From: Nitrososphaerota archaeon
Lineage (GTDB): Archaea > Thermoproteota > Nitrososphaeria > Nitrososphaerales > Nitrosopumilaceae
Reading direction: 5' to 3'
Length of the DNA stretch: 18,198 bases
Assembly (NCBI GenBank): GCA_022564385.1
Contig: JADFLN010000022.1
Span: 1-18,198 of the forward strand
Within the stretch, counting starts at the first letter, position 1; each line of letters opens with the position of its first letter. The position numbers and the translations under genes are program-made. This document shows positions 13,112-18,198 of this stretch, piece by piece. The notes under the pieces are model-generated. The model was not told the origin of the DNA and did no database searches. It saw only the letters and a list, made by a program, of their open reading frames with translations.

Positions 13112-14350
13112 TCATTTGTGTCTTGATATTTTTATTTTTCTGATTTGTTGTATAATCATCGGTAAAAATGCACCAACATCTGACACAATTCCTAGTGCTT
13201 GCCATGTTCCTCTATCCATGAGTTTTGTAACTGTTGGTTGATTAATATCAATAATAATCACTTTAACATCTGCAGGAAGCATGTTTCCAGTTGCAATTGA
13301 GTGAAGCATAGTTGAAATCATGATCACCATACTTGCATCTTTGAGGATTTTTTTGTATTCTCGCTGAGCTTCAGTAATGTCTGTAATAACATCTGGTAAT
13401 GGCCCATCATCTCGGATTGAACCAGCCAATACAAATGGTACTTTATTTTTAATACATTCATACATAATCCCCTTTGTTAATTTCTTGGTTTTTACCATAT
13501 TTGCGATAGAACCTGCTTTAAAGACCGCATTAATTGCATCCATATGATTTCTATGTCCGTGATATGCCAATGTTGCATCATTAACATTCATTCCTAGCGA
13601 TGTTCCTAGCGTAGCATATTCAATATCATGAACTGCAAGGGCATTTCCTGCCAATAATCCATCAACATACCCTGATTTAATTAATTCAGATATTGCGTCA
13701 TCGGCACCAGTATGTACTATGGCGGGACCTCCAACAATGATTATTTTCCCACCTTTCTTTTTGGTATTGTAAATATCTTCTGCAACTTTTTTTGCAATGT
13801 GTTGAGTTGGTCTTTCACTAGAAGTTGAGCTTCCCATAAACTCAAAAACATTTACCCCCTCTCTTGGTCGCTCAGGTGGTGTAATCTTGATTCCATTTTC
13901 ACCAAAAACTATTTGGTCTCCTTTTTTCACTTCTCTTATTGGCACACAAAATACTCTGTTTCCCTTTAGAACAATACATTTGTCCATCATCATGTTTTCA
14001 ACTTGAATCCATTTCCCTTTATGGAAAACTTGGGTGTGGTTATTTGTTGTACTGTAAAAATTATCTGGCATTACACAATCTTTTGGAGATTTTTTTAATG
14101 TAATTTCTTTTTGATCCTTGGATGTTGCTCCTTCACGATAAATTGTTTCTAAAATTTTATCCAGATGTTTTTGATTTCTACCTTTAACAAGTAATCGTAC
14201 ATATGATTGATCTTTTTTTCTCTTACCAATCTTAATTTCTTGTACTTCAAATTCTCCTTTAAGATCCATTATTTTATCAAAGATCTTAGTTAAAATCAAA
14301 GAGTCAATAAGATGACCACTAACTTCAATTTCTTGAGAAAACTTACTCAT
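13112..14350 (-). CDS. TIGR00300/LOR-SDH family protein, probable archaeal ornithine cyclodeaminase
   Basis: This 412-residue protein belongs to the LOR/SDH conserved-region family (TIGR00300). Blocks seen are QEIEVSGHLIDSLILTKIFD at the start, GGPAIVHTGADDAI (207-220, nucleotide-binding loop), GLLAGNALAVHDIE (231-244), GHRNHMDAIN (265-274), PFVLAGSIRDDGPLPD and DINQPTVTKLMDRG near the end. Methanococcus and cyanobacterial (AgrE/ArgZ C-terminal) relatives were shown to be NAD-dependent ornithine cyclodeaminases, turning ornithine into proline and ammonia. I infer this role here: a proline route for an archaeon. The enzyme is unrelated to the mu-crystallin type. The next gene upstream on the minus strand (118 residues) ends 58 bases before the start, so the two may form an operon. 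Confidence 0.85.
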   Translation of the reverse strand: MSKFSQEIEVSGHLIDSLILTKIFDKIMDLKGEFEVQEIKIGKRKKDQSYVRLLVKGRNQKHLDKILETIYREGATSKDQKEITLKKSPKDCVMPDNFYSTTNNHTQVFHKGKWIQVENMMMDKCIVLKGNRVFCVPIREVKKGDQIVFGENGIKITPPERPREGVNVFEFMGSSTSSERPTQHIAKKVAEDIYNTKKKGGKIIIVGGPAIVHTGADDAISELIKSGYVDGLLAGNALAVHDIEYATLGTSLGMNVNDATLAYHGHRNHMDAINAVFKAGSIANMVKTKKLTKGIMYECIKNKVPFVLAGSIRDDGPLPDVITDITEAQREYKKILKDASMVIMISTMLHSIATGNMLPADVKVIIIDINQPTVTKLMDRGTWQALGIVSDVGAFLPMIIQQIRKIKISRHK

Positions 14351-14408
14351 TTTACTATTCTCTACATCCTGATAACTAAAGGTTTACGTTTTGTTTTAAG
14401 ACTAAACA

Positions 14409-14765
14409 TTAGACTGGAAGAATAACCTTACCTTCAAATTTTGGGATATTATCAGCCTCAAATGCTTTTTCCAAGTTTTCTTTTTGTTGTTTTGTCACAC
14501 CTTGAACAATTGTCTTTGAAGAACCTGTTTTGTCAACTAACGCAAGAATGTAACCACTATTGTCAGTTAGAACAAAGCCTACTGATTCGTCAACAAATGC
14601 ATATAGATTTTCTTCACCCACTGCCTTCCACACATTAGAATTTGTGTCAATTAAGGCAAGTGCTGGCATTGCTTTCCCATCGGTTAATTTATTGAGATAT
14701 TCCCTTGCTTCCGCAACTCTTTTTTGACCTAGCTTTAAGGCCTGAAAATATTGCATATTTTCCAA
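14409..14765 (-). CDS. Conserved-looking 118-residue protein of unknown function
   Basis: This soluble protein begins MENMQYFQALKLGQKRVAEA and ends FEGKVILPV. A helical N-terminus (1-25) is followed by an alpha/beta section (ALALIDTNSNVWKAVGEEN, VGFVLTDNSGYILALVDKTG) that looks like a small PAS- or profilin-like sheet, then a helix and a last strand. I recognise no named family. A TATA-like TTTTTATAA lies on the minus strand at about 14778-14786. It is only 17 bases from the first ATG (14765) but 26 from a second in-frame ATG (14756), which would suit a leaderless start giving MQYFQALKL. It shares its promoter region with the divergent gene at 14835. Confidence 0.7.
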   Translation of the reverse strand: MENMQYFQALKLGQKRVAEAREYLNKLTDGKAMPALALIDTNSNVWKAVGEENLYAFVDESVGFVLTDNSGYILALVDKTGSSKTIVQGVTKQQKENLEKAFEADNIPKFEGKVILPV

Positions 14766-14771
14766 ATAATG

Positions 14772-14812
14772 AGATTGTTATAAAAACAATTTCTCTTACA
14801 AAGATTGTTATA
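14772..14812. promoter_or_regulatory. Divergent promoter with 11-bp direct repeats
   Basis: AGATTGTTATA occurs at 14772-14782 and again at 14802-14812, 30 bp apart, in the 69-bp gap between divergent genes. The downstream copy holds TTATAGAA about 25 bases before ATG 14835, the right distance for an archaeal TATA box of a leaderless gene. The upstream copy holds TTATAAAAA, which reads as a TATA box for the minus-strand gene. Confidence 0.5.
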
Positions 14813-14834
14813 GAATCTCAGATTTTCTTAACTT

Positions 14835-15134
14835 ATGCCTCTTACAAATGATGTAATTATCAAATTAAATGAAATAACTACTATGGTTGATGATAAATCA
14901 AAACTTTCAGAATCCGAAATTGAGGAGATAAAATCAATTTTTGAAACAATTGTTGAAAGTGGTGAGAGATACAACATTGATGAAATTGAATTCTGGTTTG
15001 AAAATGAAGGAAGTTGGAAAACCAAAGAACCACGAATCCGAATTACAAATCTTTCCAATTATATTCAAGACAAATACCAACAAACAGCTCATCTAAGAAT
15101 TATTTCTGATGACGATTGTAATTGTGATACCTAA
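14835..15134 (+). CDS. Small acidic protein with CNC tail, unknown function
   Basis: This 99-residue protein begins MPLTNDVIIKLNEITTMVDD and ends DDDCNCDT. Residues 1-45 form a helical region (ESEIEEIKSIFETIVESG), and 45-75 are mixed, with IEFWFENEGSWKTKEPRIRI. The two Cys at the acidic C-terminus (DDCNC) could bind metal, but this is a guess. It has its own TATA-like box 25 bases upstream and probably a leaderless mRNA. Its last four bases overlap the end of the convergent 74-residue gene. The minus-strand frame across it is serine-rich and is taken as a shadow. Confidence 0.7.
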   Translation: MPLTNDVIIKLNEITTMVDDKSKLSESEIEEIKSIFETIVESGERYNIDEIEFWFENEGSWKTKEPRIRITNLSNYIQDKYQQTAHLRIISDDDCNCDT

Positions 15135-15355
15135 GTTTCTAGTTTCTCGAGTAACCGACCAACAATTTTTGCATTCTCTGTTCTTTCATTGAGAATTTCT
15201 TTGATACGAATTTCATTTTTGTTATCTTTTGCGATTATCTGGAAATATTCTTCATCCAGATTATTATTTGCTTGAAGTCTTTTAACTACCTCAAACAATA
15301 TCCCTATTACTTGTTTTTGCGCATCAATTAATTCATCTTTGCTTCTCTCAGACAT
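15131..15355 (-). CDS. 74-residue helical protein cotranscribed with HD hydrolase
   Basis: This fully helical, charged protein (MSERSKDELIDAQKQVIGIL...EKLET) has heptad-like hydrophobic spacing, suggesting a coiled coil. It starts three bases after the stop of the HD-domain gene, so the two form an operon; its stop overlaps the convergent gene at 14835-15134 by four bases. No family is recognised. It might be a partner or regulator of the HD enzyme, on context alone. Confidence 0.65.
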   Translation of the reverse strand: MSERSKDELIDAQKQVIGILFEVVKRLQANNNLDEEYFQIIAKDNKNEIRIKEILNERTENAKIVGRLLEKLET

Positions 15356-15358
15356 TTT

Positions 15359-15895
15359 TCACTGTTTGTCCTCTATTATCTTTGTAAATAATTCTTTTAA
15401 TTTAGAATTAGTAATGTCTGTTTTTGCAGATTCAAAAAAACATTCAAGTTTTTCTGGAGAATGACCATCTTCTGAATAGATTTTAGCTTGAAGAGCCATT
15501 TCTAACTTATCAATTTGATGTACCAGTTTTGATTCAATCGAATTATTTTGTTGATATTCTTGCCAAATTTGTAAATATTGTAATTTAATTGAATTCGGTA
15601 AATTTTCAATAATTTCATTAAATGCGTTGTTCTCTAATTCGTTCTTTTTTTCCTTACTGAGTTGTTTAGGTGTATAGTCCCCAATTTTTGATTCTGCTAA
15701 ATCATGTAATAAAATCATCTTGATAATTTTTTCAGAATTATAATTTCCTAAATCAGATATTACCATACCTATCACTGCCATTAAGTAAGAATGGTCTGCA
15801 ACTGATTCAGGATTCTTTAGCGATAGTTTGTCTACCCATCCTTGTCTAGAAATTTTTTTAAGATTTGCAGCAATTTTAAAAAAATTTAGGATCAT
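15359..15895 (-). CDS. HD-domain phosphohydrolase, YfbR/HDDC2-like
   Basis: This 178-residue HD-superfamily enzyme begins MILNFFKIAANLKKISRQGW and carries SVADHSYLMA (His35), LLHDLAESKIGDYTP (His64, Asp65, Glu68) and VHQIDKLEMALQA (Asp129). That is the full H...HD...D metal set in the positions of YfbR and HDDC2 proteins. Family members are 5'-deoxynucleotidases acting on dNMPs with a divalent metal. The GW after ISRQ is also a family hallmark ('R.GW...' before the HD core). The likely role is nucleotide-pool cleaning, though the substrate is untested. It is the first gene of a minus-strand pair with a small coiled-coil protein, divergent from the cobalamin adenosyltransferase gene. Confidence 0.87.
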   Translation of the reverse strand: MILNFFKIAANLKKISRQGWVDKLSLKNPESVADHSYLMAVIGMVISDLGNYNSEKIIKMILLHDLAESKIGDYTPKQLSKEKKNELENNAFNEIIENLPNSIKLQYLQIWQEYQQNNSIESKLVHQIDKLEMALQAKIYSEDGHSPEKLECFFESAKTDITNSKLKELFTKIIEDKQ

Positions 15896-15953
15896 TATAT
15901 TGTAAACTGTATGATGTTTTCTACTAATGAATTTTCATATTGATGGATTTTGA

Positions 15954-15966
15954 ACACATAATAGTT
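15954..15966 (+). promoter_or_regulatory. TATA-like box before the cobalamin adenosyltransferase gene
   Basis: ACACATAATAGTT is centred about 27 bases ahead of ATG 15987, the expected TATA distance for a leaderless archaeal mRNA. It supports the ATG rather than the upstream TTG as the start. Confidence 0.45.
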
Positions 15967-15986
15967 AATTTTGTTTGTGGAATTTG

Positions 15987-16523
15987 ATGAAGATTTATAC
16001 TAAAACTGGAGATGATGGAAATACTGGATTACAAGGAAATTTCAGAATAAGTAAAAATCATCCAAGAATTATATCTTATGGTACAGTGGATGAAGCAAAT
16101 GCTGCACTAGGGCTGGTCCTAGTAAATTCATTAGATAAAGATATCAACAAAACTTTGATAGATATTCAAAATGATCTATTTTTAGTTGGTGCTGATCTTT
16201 CAAACCCAAATCTAAATGATGTGAAAAATAGAGTTACATTAGAAATGATTGAAAAACTAGAACAACATATTGACAAATTTGAATTAGAACTTTCTCCTTT
16301 AACAAATTTTATTTTACCCGGAGGAGATAATGCTGCAGCACAATTACACTATGTTAGAACTGTTGTAAGAAGAGCAGAAATCCAAGTGGTTCAATTAAGT
16401 GAAAAAGACGAAATCAATTCAAATTGTATCAAATATCTTAATAGATTATCTGATTTGTTTTTTGTAATGGGTCGTCTAATCAATAAACGAAAAGGTAGAG
16501 ACGATATTCTCTGGAAGATCTGA
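15987..16523 (+). CDS. ATP:cob(I)alamin adenosyltransferase, PduO type
   Basis: This 178-residue enzyme moves the adenosyl group of ATP to cob(I)alamin to make adenosylcobalamin, needed by methylmalonyl-CoA mutase in the AOA carbon cycle. Seen are the ATP-binding N-terminus KIYTKTGDDGNTGLQG (2-17), YGTVDEANAALG (31-42), FILPGGDNAAAQLHYVRTV with VRRAE (108-131) and YLNRLSDLFFVMGRLIN (150-166). All are PduO family hallmarks. I choose ATG 15987 because it gives the canonical MKIYTKTGD start; an upstream TTG (15975) would add four residues. The gene stands alone and is divergent from the HD operon. Confidence 0.93.
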   Translation: MKIYTKTGDDGNTGLQGNFRISKNHPRIISYGTVDEANAALGLVLVNSLDKDINKTLIDIQNDLFLVGADLSNPNLNDVKNRVTLEMIEKLEQHIDKFELELSPLTNFILPGGDNAAAQLHYVRTVVRRAEIQVVQLSEKDEINSNCIKYLNRLSDLFFVMGRLINKRKGRDDILWKI

Positions 16524-16554
16524 ATAGACAAACTTTACCCAGTATTTCTTGACA

Positions 16555-16561
16555 GTTTTTT
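16555..16561 (+). terminator. T tract after the adenosyltransferase gene
   Basis: A run of six T (16556-16561) lies about 33 bases after the stop codon, where an archaeal oligo-T terminator would be expected. No strong hairpin precedes it. Confidence 0.35.
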
Positions 16562-16588
16562 ATCAGATTCCATTTTTTGGAACTTGAA

Positions 16589-16608
16589 TTGAGACAATTA
16601 TGTCTCAA
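16589..16608. repeat. Perfect 8-bp inverted repeat upstream of the secreted-protein gene
   Basis: TTGAGACA, ATTA, TGTCTCAA form a perfect inverted repeat. It lies between the adenosyltransferase terminator and the TTG start at 16697, about 90 bases upstream of it, where it could be an operator for the secreted-protein gene or an RNA hairpin. Confidence 0.5.
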
Positions 16609-16684
16609 ATCTCATAGGATTAGGACATAAAGAAATGTATGGGTGAACTAAAATATTCAAAATTTATACTCCGATTATTGAAAT

Positions 16685-16690
16685 GAGGTT
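16685..16690 (+). promoter_or_regulatory. Shine-Dalgarno GAGGTT setting a TTG start
   Basis: GAGGTT sits six bases ahead of TTG 16697, the same layout as before gatB (GGAGGT, six bases, TTG). A stop codon (TGA 16679-16681) is in frame just upstream and no ATG precedes the signal peptide, so this fixes the start. Confidence 0.65.
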
Positions 16691-16696
16691 CTAAAT

Positions 16697-18198
16697 TTGA
16701 TTGAGAAAAAGATAAAAATTTTACTAGTTGCTGTGGGAATTGCAATAACTATGTCCTTTCTATCATGGTCTGGACTTGGATCCTTTGCTGACGCAGACAA
16801 TGATGGAATTACAGATTTGATTGACAATTGTCCTAAAATAACAAATCCGACACAATCTGACTTTGATGGTGACAAAATAGGCGATGAATGTGATATTGAT
16901 GATGATAATGATGGAGTAATTGATGAGATAGACGTCTTTGATTATGACCCAACAGAATGGGCAGACTTTGACTCTGATGGAATTGGTGATAATGCAGACA
17001 TTGATGATGATAATGACAATATAGTAGATGCAATTGATGCCTTTGATTATGACCCAACAGAATGGGCAGACTTTGATTTTGATGGCATAGGTGCAAATGA
17101 AGATACAGATGATGATAATGATGGAATTTTAGATGTTAATGATCCAACTCCAACCTTACCAGCAGAGCAATTAGCTATAGAATATCTAGAAGAAATTCAG
17201 AACTGTTCATTATCTGATTCAGAAAAACTTAGCACATCATGTTATTCTCAGTTATTCCAAAAAATAATTACAGAGGGAGAATTCCCATTCCAAGCATTAG
17301 AACTATCTGTGGCTTTGTCCAAACTTGGTGCTATTGATGACTGTCATTTTACAGCACATGCGATGGCTCACGCATCCTTTAAAGAAAATCCTAACATAAT
17401 TGAAACTTTGAGCGGTCTTGATGGCTCTGTATGTAGAGGTGCATTTTATCACGGCTCAATTGCGTCATATTTTAACACGCTAAAAGATAATGGCGAATCA
17501 AATCCAGTTTCATACATGAACCTATGTGATTCATTTTCTGGCACATCAAACTATCAAGACTGCATACATGGATTGGGTCATGGATTTGTTCTTTTTTATT
17601 CTAATGAGTTAAAACCATCTGTTCAATCCTGTAACCAAATGTCATTCTATCAAAATCAAATTTGTATAAAAGGTGTGATGATGCAATATACTACTGATCA
17701 AATAAATCAATACGGTACAACAAGTGAGAACATTTCAAATATATGTACCCAGTCAGAATTAAGCAGTCAAGATTATCAGCAATGTGTGATGTCTATTGGA
17801 ACTACCTTTGCATTCAAAAGTTTTCATAATTTTGAGGTAGCATCAAAGTTTTGTGAATTATTAGAAGATGGGGAAGATAAGGAATTTTGCATTCAAGGAC
17901 TAGAGTTGGAAATTCAGGATTCAGAAAAATACAAAGTATCCCCCTTAACACAAGAAATTAGAGAGAGATTCCAGCCTCAGATGGTTACTCAGAACTCTAA
18001 AGAATGGATAATAGACATTCGTTCTCCAGCAATAATTTCTGGTTTTAACTACGATGAAAAAACAAAAAGTAAGATATTTACTTTTGATAGATCATCATAC
18101 ATCATCATGTATATTCCAAAAGATCTGCTTCCAAATGAAGTAGTAGTAACTGTAAACGGTATTACTCCTAAAGATATTCTATACGATACAAAATCAAT
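16697..18198 (+). CDS. Secreted calcium-repeat (TSP3) protein with Cys/His-rich repeat domain, incomplete at 3' end
   Basis: At least 500 codons run off the window. Residues 1-31 are a signal peptide (KKIKILLVAVGIAITMSFLS, then SFADA). Residues 32-150 are thrombospondin type 3 repeats (DADNDGITDLIDNCP, DFDGDKIGDECDIDDDNDG, two DPTEWADFDxDGIG units) that bind calcium; one Cys pair (45, 65) lies inside. Residues 170-400 contain a domain I do not recognise, with CHFTAHAMAH, CRGAFYHG, CIHGLGHG, CIKG, CVMS and CIQG recurring every 30-43 residues, and a second Cys 11-13 residues before several of these. Residues 425 onward (WIIDIRSPAIISGF, YIIMYIPKDLLP, VVVTVNGITPKDI) resemble a beta-sandwich of archaeal secreted proteins. 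The start is TTG with a strong Shine-Dalgarno. Confidence 0.85.
   Translation, partial: MIEKKIKILLVAVGIAITMSFLSWSGLGSFADADNDGITDLIDNCPKITNPTQSDFDGDKIGDECDIDDDNDGVIDEIDVFDYDPTEWADFDSDGIGDNADIDDDNDNIVDAIDAFDYDPTEWADFDFDGIGANEDTDDDNDGILDVNDPTPTLPAEQLAIEYLEEIQNCSLSDSEKLSTSCYSQLFQKIITEGEFPFQALELSVALSKLGAIDDCHFTAHAMAHASFKENPNIIETLSGLDGSVCRGAFYHGSIASYFNTLKDNGESNPVSYMNLCDSFSGTSNYQDCIHGLGHGFVLFYSNELKPSVQSCNQMSFYQNQICIKGVMMQYTTDQINQYGTTSENISNICTQSELSSQDYQQCVMSIGTTFAFKSFHNFEVASKFCELLEDGEDKEFCIQGLELEIQDSEKYKVSPLTQEIRERFQPQMVTQNSKEWIIDIRSPAIISGFNYDEKTKSKIFTFDRSSYIIMYIPKDLLPNEVVVTVNGITPKDILYDTKS
16936..17076 (+). repeat. Two exact 36-bp direct repeats, 105 bp apart, inside the TSP3 region
   Basis: The 36 bases at 16936-16971 recur exactly at 17041-17076. 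The offset is 105 bp, which is 35 codons, so the frame is kept and each copy encodes FDYDPTEWADFD. The unit is one calcium-repeat period, made by recent duplication or kept equal by gene conversion. Confidence 0.8.

Noticed and set aside
14828..15058. Minus-strand 76-codon frame opposite the 99-residue gene
   Set aside because: Serine-rich shadow of a plus-strand gene with a good TATA box and natural composition.
15975..15986. TTG start four codons upstream for the adenosyltransferase
   Set aside because: The ATG at 15987 gives the canonical family N-terminus and fits the TATA distance.
16936..17076. Possible CRISPR-like array because of exact 36-bp repeats
   Set aside because: Only two copies, in frame, inside a coding calcium-repeat region; no spacers or cas genes.
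16675..17096. Minus-strand His/Gln-rich frames opposite the TSP3 repeats
   Set aside because: They are the reverse reading of Asp/Asn codons in the calcium repeats, not genes.

Overview
The window looks like a chromosomal segment of an ammonia-oxidising archaeon of the Nitrosopumilus type (Thaumarchaeota/Nitrososphaerota). This is inferred from the strongly AT-rich base composition, short leaderless-looking promoters and archaeal gene versions: PurP, archaeal-type AspRS with GatCAB, a TIGR00300/LOR-SDH protein, a PduO-type adenosyltransferase, a CxxC-x17-CxxC zinc protein, a SHOCT-tailed membrane protein, and a large secreted calcium-repeat protein. No rRNA, tRNA, transposase or CRISPR array is visible.

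Layout. Positions 1-412 (minus) hold the 5' part of purP behind a small unknown gene. aspS (498-1808) runs divergently. Positions 1809-2800 are mostly non-coding, with a 36-residue zinc ribbon (minus), a CxxC-x17-CxxC gene broken by an in-frame TAA, and a 35-codon ORF just before gatC whose tail copies the end of AspRS. Positions 2800-5911 are a tight gatC-gatA-gatB operon with overlapping ends, followed by a small unknown gene. AspRS carries a proline at a site linked to non-discriminating enzymes, so aspS and gatCAB together should make Asn-tRNA(Asn) by transamidation. Positions 6218-8149 encode an AMP-forming acyl-CoA synthetase with an enlarged acyl pocket.

Positions 8190-10700 form an accessory patch. 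Two paralogous 75-76-residue proteins flank a minus-strand membrane protein with no usable start and a 29-residue one-helix membrane peptide. These are followed by a cysteine-rich minus-strand ORF whose start seems lost by a one-base frameshift, and a helix-turn-helix-like gene whose frame stays open for 43 codons past its stop. Several lesions in one patch, with intact core genes on both sides, suggest gene decay or turnover.

Positions 10702-16523 return to ordinary genes: a PLP aminotransferase, convergent with a SHOCT-tailed exported membrane protein; a TIGR00300 protein (probable ornithine cyclodeaminase, a route to proline) behind a small unknown gene; a divergent unknown gene; a two-gene operon with an HD phosphohydrolase; and ATP:cob(I)alamin adenosyltransferase. 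The window ends inside a secreted protein (from 16697) with thrombospondin type 3 calcium repeats and then about seven Cys/His-rich repeats of 30-43 residues. I do not recognise that second domain, and it is the most interesting part of the window.
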